Positions 39,896 through 47,282 of a stretch of DNA of 47,282 bases are shown here, one piece after another. Each line of letters starts with the position of its first letter. Position 1 is the stretch's first letter. The DNA is taken from the NCBI GenBank assembly GCA_001782475.1, contig MFOT01000002.1, positions 1 to 47,282 of the forward strand, in the 5' to 3' direction. The translations under genes were made by a program, and so were the position numbers. The notes beneath the pieces were generated by a model. It searched no databases, was not told the origin of the DNA, and was given only the letters and a program-made list of their open reading frames with translations. This stretch comes from Candidatus Levybacteria bacterium RIFCSPLOWO2_01_FULL_38_21 (GTDB lineage: Bacteria; Patescibacteriota; Microgenomatia; Levybacterales; UBA12049).

Positions 39896-40603
39896 ATGGA
39901 AGAAGAAAAACAGACAGCATCGAATGAACTCTTTGAACTACCGGATACAATAATTCGAGAAAAAAAATTAAAATTTAATCTTAAGTTCCCTCAATTTACA
40001 AATGGATTTAATTTCCAGAATTTAAAATTCAATAAAAAAAATATGATCCAGTATCTCTTAATTGCTGCTGTTATAGTAGTGGTTCTAATTGCCGGTATTA
40101 GCATAATTAACAAAATAGTTTCAATGCAGCAATCTTCTTCACTGGTAGGTGGTAAGTCGGGGGAAATAAAGATAGCAGGTCCGGTAGTGACTCAAAAGTT
40201 AAATAAAGAATTTAAGTTTTCCCTAAGAGACGAAAAGGGAAAAGAAATTTCTAAATTTACCTATTCGGTTGAGTCGGCAGAACTTAGGAAAGAGATTTTA
40301 GTGAAAGGCCAAAAAGCCACAGCGATTAAAGGAAGAATATTTTTGATTATTAATCTTAAAATTGTAAATACTTTAAAACAGGGAATTAATGTAAATGCCA
40401 AAGACTATATGAGATTGACTGTTAATAGAAATAATAACGAACTACTTGCTCCTGATATTCATAATGATCCGGTGGAAGTGCAGGCAATTTCAACAAAGTA
40501 CACCCGCGTAGGATACGCAATTAATGAAAGCAATTATGACTACACGCTGCACGTTGGAGAAATTGACGGGAAGAAAGAGACAATTAAATTAAATATTAAG
40601 TAA
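39896..40603 (+). CDS. membrane-anchored protein with DUF4352-like extracytoplasmic domain
   Basis: TM YLLIAAVIVVVLIAGISIINKI; beta-rich domain AIKGRIFLIINLKIVNTLKQGINVNAKDYMRLTVN. Confidence 0.6.
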   Translation: MEEEKQTASNELFELPDTIIREKKLKFNLKFPQFTNGFNFQNLKFNKKNMIQYLLIAAVIVVVLIAGISIINKIVSMQQSSSLVGGKSGEIKIAGPVVTQKLNKEFKFSLRDEKGKEISKFTYSVESAELRKEILVKGQKATAIKGRIFLIINLKIVNTLKQGINVNAKDYMRLTVNRNNNELLAPDIHNDPVEVQAISTKYTRVGYAINESNYDYTLHVGEIDGKKETIKLNIK

Positions 40604-40610
40604 ATGCAAT

Positions 40611-40829
40611 ATGAATTACCCTAAAAAAGCTTCAATAGAGTTAATTAATGAAGTTCAGAAAGCTCTTGATGATATAGTATTTGGAAGCATAGAGCTTTAT
40701 GTCCAAAACCGCAAAGTTACTCAAATTACAGTTCGTCACATCAAAAAAACCAATGTCGAAACGAGAAAAACCCCAGATATTAGAACTCAAGATGAAGCAA
40801 ATATAAAAATAGGTATTGACAAACAGTAG
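40611..40829 (+). CDS. DUF2292/YezD-like small protein
   Basis: ALDDIVFGSIELYVQNRKVTQITVRHIKK pattern. Confidence 0.65.
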   Translation: MNYPKKASIELINEVQKALDDIVFGSIELYVQNRKVTQITVRHIKKTNVETRKTPDIRTQDEANIKIGIDKQ

Positions 40830-40882
40830 GATAGCATTATATAAATAGAAGTAACAATATAGTTTAAGTATAAGCTGACCGC

Positions 40883-40995
40883 AAACGGAGGCTTTTCCAC
40901 CCACGTCAGACGTGGATGGAGGAGCCTCCGTTTTCGTTTAAAACGAAAACGGTGCAAGGAAGTGCAATCCACCCCTCACCTCAAGAGGTGAGGGG
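40883..40995 (+). promoter_or_regulatory. strongly structured leader with three inverted repeats upstream of the first surface-repeat gene
   Basis: AAACGGAGGCT/AGCCTCCGTTT (11 bp), CCGTTTTCGTTT-A-AAACGAAAACGG, CCCCTCACCTC-AA-GAGGTGAGGGG. Confidence 0.75.
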
Positions 40996-41032
40996 AAAGG
41001 GAAATATACAAAGGAGAGGAGGTGAAACAATA

Positions 41033-42295
41033 ATGAACAACACAAAAAGAAAAATAGCAGGAGCAATTGCAACCGGAGCGCTTTTACTTAATGCTTTTGC
41101 ACCACTCGCATTTGCAGATACCACAATCCAGATTTCTGGAAATGGTGTCGGTTCTAATAATTACGCAAATGTTACTCAAACGAGTAACACAAGCGTAACG
41201 CAGAACAATACAGCGAGTGTTAATAATAATGTTAACGCAAACGCTGATACCGGAGACAATAAAGCAAATTTCAATACCGGTGGTAATACAACAATCAACA
41301 CTGGTAATGCGAATGTTACAGCTAACGTCTCAAATACATTAAATTCCAATGCCGCAGAGGTAGAATGCTGCGCAACTGGAAATACCGATGTATTAATTGA
41401 AGGGAATGGTGTTGGTTCAAATAACACTGTTAACCTTACCCAAAACAGTACAACCACTGTTAAACAGAACAACAATGCAAACGTTAATAATAACGTTAAT
41501 GCAAATGCTGATACGGGTGATAACAGTGCAAAATGGAACACCGGTGGAGATGTTACTATTAATACCGGTAACGCAACAGTAAACGCTAGTGTTTCAACCA
41601 TTGCAAACTCAAACTGGGCAAAAATCAGCCCGGCAGCAGGTTCTGGGAGTAGCACTGATGTAACGCTTAAAATCTTGGGAAATGGTGCTGGAAGTAATAA
41701 CTTTATCGGTGCCAAACTCGCCAAGACGACCAGCGTTAATCAATCAAATAGCGCAAACGTTAATAATAACGTTAATGCAAATGCAGATACCGGAGACAAC
41801 AAAGCGAAGTTCAACACCGGTGGGGATGTAATAATCGACACGGGTAATGCAAAGGTTAATGTTGACGTAGACAATATGGTCAACTTTAACTGGGCAGATG
41901 TTGATTGCGGTTGTGCTTACGGTCTTCTTGCAAAGATTGACGGAAACGGAGTTGGAGGCCCTGGAGATGATCCTAAGGGCGATCCAAATACCATTACAGC
42001 AACATTGGTAAGCATGCAAACTGTCGGTCAAGGCAACGGTGCTAGCTTATACAATAATGCAAATGGCAATGCTGATACCGGCTACAACAAAGCGAAGTGG
42101 AATACCGGCGGAGTAGATGGAGGTGATCCATCTGTAGTAACCGGTAATGCCGAAGACAATGTTGATGTCAGTAACAGCGGAAACGTCAATGCCTTAGGTA
42201 GCGTACCGCCATTGACATGGCCAGATATGCCCCCAATTGGTATGGAAATCAACTGGGCAGCATTTTTGGCATTCTTTGGAATGTTCGTACACTAA
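41033..42295 (+). CDS. secreted Asn-rich repeat protein (paralog 1, four repeats)
   Basis: RBS aaggagaggaggtg; Sec signal MNNTKRKIAGAIATGALLLNAFAPLAFA; repeats start GNGVGSNN / GNGAGSNN. Confidence 0.85.
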   Translation: MNNTKRKIAGAIATGALLLNAFAPLAFADTTIQISGNGVGSNNYANVTQTSNTSVTQNNTASVNNNVNANADTGDNKANFNTGGNTTINTGNANVTANVSNTLNSNAAEVECCATGNTDVLIEGNGVGSNNTVNLTQNSTTTVKQNNNANVNNNVNANADTGDNSAKWNTGGDVTINTGNATVNASVSTIANSNWAKISPAAGSGSSTDVTLKILGNGAGSNNFIGAKLAKTTSVNQSNSANVNNNVNANADTGDNKAKFNTGGDVIIDTGNAKVNVDVDNMVNFNWADVDCGCAYGLLAKIDGNGVGGPGDDPKGDPNTITATLVSMQTVGQGNGASLYNNANGNADTGYNKAKWNTGGVDGGDPSVVTGNAEDNVDVSNSGNVNALGSVPPLTWPDMPPIGMEINWAAFLAFFGMFVH

Positions 42296-42402
42296 ACCCT
42301 GTAATAGTAGGGTTGTCATACTCGCACTTCAGTAAGGCAACCCTACGAAAACAGGAATCCTGCAAAGCAGGATAAAAGAAGAAAAAATAGAATAAAAATT
42401 AA

Positions 42403-42426
42403 CCCATTCGACAAGCTCAGGGCAAG
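42403..42426 (+). repeat. palindromic CTCAGG-family repeat before paralog 2
   Basis: cccattcgacaagctcagggcaag. Confidence 0.8.
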
Positions 42427-42436
42427 AAATAAAAAA

Positions 42437-44644
42437 ATGAAGATAATTAAAAAATTTAAAAAATCATTAATAGTATTACTTATAATAACATTGCTTGTTA
42501 TGCAGGCAGCTCCTGTTATTTATGCTGAGGATATACCAATAGCACCTACTCCGCCTGCTGCTCCTACTCCACCAACAGCACCCACTGCCCCAACAGCGCC
42601 AACCGCTCCTACCGCTCCAACGCCACCTCCTGCGCCAGAATTAACCATTACACCTCCTGCGGCTCCGACACCGCCGACCGCACCAACTGCTCCAACACCT
42701 CCTGTTGAGCAGTCTTTAGATACCAGCGGTCAACCAAATAGCACAACGTCTGATCTAAACAATCAGGGAGGTATAGCTTCTAATAATAGTGTGGGTGATC
42801 CATCAATTACTACAGGAGATGCGAATAATGTTGGAAATATTTCAACCGTTGGCAATAATAATCTTTCAGCCTCAGGCTCTGGATGTTGCTCAAGCGGAGC
42901 ATCAGTTATAAATGACGGTAACGGCGCAAACTCAACTAATAATGGATCTGCTACTGTTTCAAACAACAATAACTTGTCTCAAACAAATAACGCTGCGGTT
43001 GGAAATAATCTTGCAAGCTCTTCTGTCTCGGGAGATAACTCAGCATCATTTAACGTAGGAAATTCAAGTATCTCATCAGGCAACGCAAATACTACAGGAA
43101 CAATAGTTACTGGTGTAAATACTAATGTTGATGGTGTCGCAGTAGCAGAATTTAACGTGATGGATAATCATACAGGCGATATTGTTTTGGATTTTGGTGC
43201 TAATTGTGTTTCAGGATGCGGTGGAGGAATTCTTGCCCAAAACTCAGGCAATGGCGCCGGATCTACAAATAATTCAACTGTAGATAGTACGGTAAACAAC
43301 AATACGCTTCAGGATAACAATGCCGCAGTAACCAATGGTCTTACGCTTGGATCCAATTCAGGTACAAATACTACAAGTTATAATACAGGTGGTGACTCAT
43401 CAATTACCACAGGTGATGCAAATGTCGTAGCAAACGTTCTGTCATTTGTTAACAATAATCTTTTGGGTAATGTCGTCTTTGGGGTTGTAAATATTTTCGG
43501 CAATCTTATAGGAGATATTATCCTGCCTGATAATCCGGCAGGTAATATTTCTTGTACAACATGCGGGGGTTCTTTATCAGCTAGTAATACAGGAAATGGT
43601 GCCAATTCAACCAATACAGGAACTGTTGATAATACTATTAATAATAATACTCTCCAAAATAACGACGCATTAATTGATAATAATTTATTGCTTTCAGCCA
43701 ACACTGGAGATAATAGCTCAAGTTTTAACACAGGTGGGGATTCAAGCATTACGACCGGTAATGCCGATGTGAATGCGCAGGTTCTAAATATCGCCAACTC
43801 AAATATTAACGGGGGAAATTGGTGGCTGGTCATAATAAATAGAGCTGGGCAGTGGATCGGACAAATCTTGGGAGCACCAGAAGGAAGTAATTTTGCCGGA
43901 TCATCGGGCACAGAATTTGTAGTTAATGAGAACGGGGAGATAACAGCGGTAAATTCAGGGAATGGGGCAGGATCAACGAACACTTCGGATGTTTCAACGA
44001 CAACTAACAATACGGTAGCACAAAATAACAAGGCAGAAATTGTAAACAATCTTGATCTTTCTGCCAACACAGGAGGAAATACTGCAAGTTACAATACAGG
44101 TGGTAATTCAACCATAAAAACCGGCGATGCAAAAATCATTGCCAATCTTGTGAATTTTGTAAACAACAATATTACCGGAGGCGGGAAGCTTGTTGTAACT
44201 TTTGTGAATGTTTTTGGAAGCTGGATTGGGGATTTTATTACACCGGGTAATCACAAAAATAATAATACAAACGATAACCCCGCAATAGGGGGGCTGCCAT
44301 CTCAGGATCAGCCAGCAAATAACAGTAATAACATCCAGCAAGAATCATCTCAAAATTCATCTTCGGGAAACAATAACTCAGGCAGTATAAGTACAGTAGT
44401 AGTTGCAACCAATAATCCTATAACCAATACCGTCCGAGTTCTTGCGGTCGCAACGGGAAGTTTTTCTGGATTTAAGTTCGGTGGTACTAATAATAATGAA
44501 AAGACCAATTCATCAGTAAACACCGCGAGCGCAAAGAAGATAACATTTAATCTTGCGTGGGGGATATTTGCTCTTCCTCTTTTAATTGCGCTGTATATTG
44601 CTAGAAAAAGATTGCTGTTTTTTAAAAGACATAAATATTCTTAG
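42437..44644 (+). CDS. secreted Asn-rich repeat protein (paralog 2) with Pro/Ala/Thr-rich N-terminus and C-terminal TM anchor
   Basis: signal peptide; PTPPTAPTAPTAPTAPTAPTPP; GNGANSTN/GNGAGSTN repeats; tail FNLAWGIFALPLLIALYIARKRLLFFKRHKYS. Confidence 0.85.
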   Translation: MKIIKKFKKSLIVLLIITLLVMQAAPVIYAEDIPIAPTPPAAPTPPTAPTAPTAPTAPTAPTPPPAPELTITPPAAPTPPTAPTAPTPPVEQSLDTSGQPNSTTSDLNNQGGIASNNSVGDPSITTGDANNVGNISTVGNNNLSASGSGCCSSGASVINDGNGANSTNNGSATVSNNNNLSQTNNAAVGNNLASSSVSGDNSASFNVGNSSISSGNANTTGTIVTGVNTNVDGVAVAEFNVMDNHTGDIVLDFGANCVSGCGGGILAQNSGNGAGSTNNSTVDSTVNNNTLQDNNAAVTNGLTLGSNSGTNTTSYNTGGDSSITTGDANVVANVLSFVNNNLLGNVVFGVVNIFGNLIGDIILPDNPAGNISCTTCGGSLSASNTGNGANSTNTGTVDNTINNNTLQNNDALIDNNLLLSANTGDNSSSFNTGGDSSITTGNADVNAQVLNIANSNINGGNWWLVIINRAGQWIGQILGAPEGSNFAGSSGTEFVVNENGEITAVNSGNGAGSTNTSDVSTTTNNTVAQNNKAEIVNNLDLSANTGGNTASYNTGGNSTIKTGDAKIIANLVNFVNNNITGGGKLVVTFVNVFGSWIGDFITPGNHKNNNTNDNPAIGGLPSQDQPANNSNNIQQESSQNSSSGNNNSGSISTVVVATNNPITNTVRVLAVATGSFSGFKFGGTNNNEKTNSSVNTASAKKITFNLAWGIFALPLLIALYIARKRLLFFKRHKYS

Positions 44645-44653
44645 GAAAACAAA

Positions 44654-45793
44654 ATGATTAAGAAATTTTTTACTTTAACTATTTTATTTTTAATTTTGAC
44701 TCCTGTATTTTCTGCTGTAGCAAGAGCAGAGGAGGTTGTCTTGTCTATAACTGGAAACGGAAGTTCATCTCAAAACACAGTTGAGGTTAATGCGACTACT
44801 TCAACTTCTGTACAGCAGTCAAACAATGCACAAATAACTAATAATGTAAATACCGATTCAAATACCGGGAATAATCAGACTTCTTCAAATACAGGATCAT
44901 CCGATATTCAAACAGGATCGATCTCATCTACTACAAATGTAAATAATCAGAATATAAATACGAATGTAGCAGAAAATAAAGGATGTGGTGGATGTGGTGG
45001 AAATATAACAGCTGAAATTTCCGGAAACGGAGCTAACTCTATAAACAATATTAATTTATCATCTGCAAACTCAATTGATATTGCTCAGGCAAATTCAGCG
45101 CAAATTACCAATAATTCAACAGCAAATGCAAATACCGGAGGCAATCAGGCAAATAATAATAATGGCGATGTAACGATTCGAACCGGAAATATTACTTCCC
45201 TAATTTCTATCTTAAACAAAAACATTAACTTAAATTTCGATCCGCAGGGAAACAATAATAGTTCAATATCAATTTCAATTAATAATAACGGAAGCGGTTC
45301 AATTAATAGTATAGTTTTGTTTTTTGGCAACAGTCTTAATTACGCAAGTAACAATTTTGCAGACATAAAAAATAATGCAATTCAAAATTTAAATACCGGA
45401 GATAACACTGCCAATAATAATAATGGGGCTGTGTTAATAGCAACGGGAGATATTATAAGCGTTATAACAATTGGAAATGAAAATATTAATGGATCATTCT
45501 TTAATCCTCCTCCGACACAAATAATCCCTCCACCGGGAGGAGGACCGGGACCAGGAGGACCGCCGGGACCTTCGGAACAGCCTACAAGTGCACCGGCTCC
45601 ATCGGGGGGAGGAGGCGGTCAAGTTTCTCAGGCGGCAGGACAAGTTCTTGGAGCGGCTATCGGAGGAATCCTGCCCGTGACAGGAGGTTATTGGCTGTTG
45701 CTAATGACATTCTTCTGTCTTACAATGCTTCTTGCGGGAGGGGTTTTGCGCTTTGGTTCAGATCCTTCTCCTCCAGCATATGCAACTATCTAG
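44654..45793 (+). CDS. sortase-anchored Asn-rich repeat protein (paralog 3)
   Basis: signal peptide; GNGSSSQN and GNGANSIN repeats; ILPVTGG (LPxTG) plus hydrophobic C-terminal segment. Confidence 0.87.
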   Translation: MIKKFFTLTILFLILTPVFSAVARAEEVVLSITGNGSSSQNTVEVNATTSTSVQQSNNAQITNNVNTDSNTGNNQTSSNTGSSDIQTGSISSTTNVNNQNINTNVAENKGCGGCGGNITAEISGNGANSINNINLSSANSIDIAQANSAQITNNSTANANTGGNQANNNNGDVTIRTGNITSLISILNKNINLNFDPQGNNNSSISISINNNGSGSINSIVLFFGNSLNYASNNFADIKNNAIQNLNTGDNTANNNNGAVLIATGDIISVITIGNENINGSFFNPPPTQIIPPPGGGPGPGGPPGPSEQPTSAPAPSGGGGGQVSQAAGQVLGAAIGGILPVTGGYWLLLMTFFCLTMLLAGGVLRFGSDPSPPAYATI

Positions 45794-46331
45794 AAAGTTT
45801 TTAGGAAACGCCTTAATGGCGTTTTCTCTTTTATTGTTAATATTTATTTATTACCCGGTTATATCTTTGTACATTTTTCCGCCCAAGATAGATAAAAAAA
45901 TTTATAGTAAATCGTTTTATATAGAAATTCCCAAGATAAATGTTAGATCACAAATTATTTCAAATGTAGATCCGTTTAATGAAACAGAATATAGAAAGGC
46001 TCTTGAAAAAGGAATAGCTCATGCAAAAAATACTTCCCTTCCCGGAGAAAAAAGCACAACATTTCTCTTTGCCCATTCTTCAGATTTACCGTGGAGAATT
46101 ACAAGATACAACATAGCATTTTTTAGACTTCCCGAAATTCAGAAAGGAGATATGATCACTGTTTTTAGAAACGAGAAAACATATAAATACAAAGTAAGCG
46201 ATAAAAAGACAGTCTGGCCAAACGAAGTTAATTATCTTCTCAATACTAAAAAAAATCAGCTGATTCTTCAAACTTGTGTGCCAATCGGCACATCTCTGCA
46301 AAGACTCCTCGTTTTTGCCGACCCGCTTTAA
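45780..46331 (+). CDS. sortase
   Basis: N-terminal TM; FLFAHSSD (His), LILQTC (Cys), SLQRLLVFA (Arg); overlaps the LPVTG gene. Confidence 0.9.
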   Translation: MQLSRKFLGNALMAFSLLLLIFIYYPVISLYIFPPKIDKKIYSKSFYIEIPKINVRSQIISNVDPFNETEYRKALEKGIAHAKNTSLPGEKSTTFLFAHSSDLPWRITRYNIAFFRLPEIQKGDMITVFRNEKTYKYKVSDKKTVWPNEVNYLLNTKKNQLILQTCVPIGTSLQRLLVFADPL

Positions 46332-46380
46332 TCATTAACCAACTAAAATTCCCCGATTCCTTATATGGTTCCGTTGTTCA

Positions 46381-46414
46381 ACCTCGTAGGTGACACGCAC
46401 GACACCTACGAGGT
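46381..46414. repeat. 12-bp perfect inverted repeat
   Basis: ACCTCGTAGGTG-N10-CACCTACGAGGT. Confidence 0.85.
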
Positions 46415-46440
46415 CTAATGCTAGAGGCTTTTTCTAACTA

Positions 46441-46470
46441 AAAAGCCCCGCATTTCTGCAGGGCTTTTTT
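46441..46470. terminator. bidirectional intrinsic terminator
   Basis: AAAAGCCCCGCATTTCTGCAGGGCTTTTTT between convergent genes. Confidence 0.9.
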
Positions 46471-46489
46471 GAGCTACTCTTTAATTTAC

Positions 46490-47101
46490 TTACGGAGTAA
46501 TATTAAGAGTGTTGGTCGGACCGGTAACACCGACTGAATTAGACGAGCTTGCATGACCTGTATCAATCTTTACAGATCCTCCGCCTGTATTACCGCTTGC
46601 TTGGTTTTTTCCGGTTTTGGCTTTTGCAAATTGTCCAACTCCTACGCCAATCATGCTACCTTGTAGGACGCCTGTGGATTTTTTATTGGAAATGTCGACT
46701 TTATTTTTTGATCCAGGTCCGTTCCCACTTATGGTAACGTTATCGGTAGTATTGTTACAACCGCAGCCCGTTACATTGGCAGTGTTTGAGCCACCAGTGA
46801 CAGACACGCCGTTTGATGCTGTTGCGTTACCGGTTGTTATATTAACACTTGCATTTGTATTACCATTTGCCGTGTTATTCCCGGTCTTTGCAATTGCGGT
46901 TTGCCCAACGTCCACATTCATAATTGTTCCTTGTACGACATTTGTAGTCGAGTTGTTAGAAACGTTGACTGTGTTATTTGAGCCTGGACCGTTGCCGGAA
47001 ATTTCAACTGTTGTGTCTGCGAATGCAGCACCAGGCAGAAGTGTTGCCGCCAGTAGTGATCCCGTTGCTATAGCAACTGCAATTCTTCTTTTATAATCCA
47101 T
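46490..47101 (-). CDS. secreted Asn-rich repeat protein (paralog 4, two repeats)
   Basis: signal peptide MDYKRRIAVAIATGSLLAATLLPGAAFA; GNGPGSNN and GNGPGSKN; strong RBS aaaggaggtg. Confidence 0.85.
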   Translation of the reverse strand: MDYKRRIAVAIATGSLLAATLLPGAAFADTTVEISGNGPGSNNTVNVSNNSTTNVVQGTIMNVDVGQTAIAKTGNNTANGNTNASVNITTGNATASNGVSVTGGSNTANVTGCGCNNTTDNVTISGNGPGSKNKVDISNKKSTGVLQGSMIGVGVGQFAKAKTGKNQASGNTGGGSVKIDTGHASSSNSVGVTGPTNTLNITP

Positions 47102-47142
47102 TTTATTCACCTCCTTTCATCGTATATTTCTAAAACCTATTA

Positions 47143-47282
47143 TTATAATTCACAGTTTATTTCTGATTCTGCATCGCATGTGTCTGTACCGGATTGGCCA
47201 TTTGCAAAATCAGTCCCATCGTTTCCGATTAGAATATCCGGCCCATTACCCCCGATAAGCGTATCGTTATCCTCGTCTCCGA
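47143..47282 (-). CDS. C-terminal end of an RTX/calcium-binding-repeat secreted protein (truncated by window edge)
   Basis: reverse strand reads GDEDNDTLIGGNGPDILIGNDGTDFANGQSGTDTCDAESEINCEL*; absent from the ORF track. Confidence 0.8.
   Translation of the reverse strand, partial: GDEDNDTLIGGNGPDILIGNDGTDFANGQSGTDTCDAESEINCEL

Noticed and set aside
41176-41724. 182-aa antisense ORF opposite paralog 1
   Set aside because: Mirror of a strongly biased Asn/Thr/Gly repeat; no RBS or independent motif
41120-41880. Possible CRISPR-like array in the surface genes
   Set aside because: Periodicity comes from in-frame protein repeats of about 85-95 codons, not short DNA repeats with unique spacers
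43378-44070. 230-aa antisense ORF opposite paralog 2
   Set aside because: Composition artefact of the repeat-rich sense strand; no signal or domain
46617-47096. 159-aa plus-strand ORF opposite paralog 4
   Set aside because: Antisense to a gene with a clear signal peptide and RBS; sequence is Pro/Val/Leu mirror of the repeat

Overview
47.3 kb window that looks like a Patescibacteria/CPR (Microgenomates-like) chromosome segment. This placement is inferred from gene content and repeat types; no phylogeny was run. TGA acts as a normal stop. Four blocks are visible. (1) ~0-19 kb: an envelope-polysaccharide cluster with GT2 and GT4 glycosyltransferases, GT-C membrane proteins, a Wzy-like fusion, a hexapeptide acetyltransferase, ManC, an initiating sugar transferase and a DUF4012 protein. 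(2) ~19-24 kb: recO, glycyl-tRNA synthetase and small unknowns. (3) ~24.4-36.3 kb: a partial dcw/peptidoglycan cluster (MraZ boxes-mraZ-rsmH-ftsL-like-ftsI-[RAYT]-murE-murC-murA-glmU-like-HAD-glmS). (4) ~36-47 kb: a secreted/surface module with an S8 protease, four Asn-rich repeat-protein paralogs, an LPVTG sorting signal, a sortase and the tail of an RTX-type protein. The strongest unexplained signal is a layered repeat ecology. A RAYT (HUH) transposase sits between inverted REP elements, with matching solo REPs elsewhere, one ending a truncated glycosyltransferase. More than a dozen tandem arrays of exactly 7-nt period but different unit sequence lie inside essential genes and against start codons. 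Short palindromic repeats are inserted in frame, three of them in one GlyRS gene. All five GT4 genes carry repeat material at the same interdomain linker. The second main candidate is the surface-protein/sortase module, whose ~85-95 aa GNG-x-GS repeats are punctuated by cysteine pairs.
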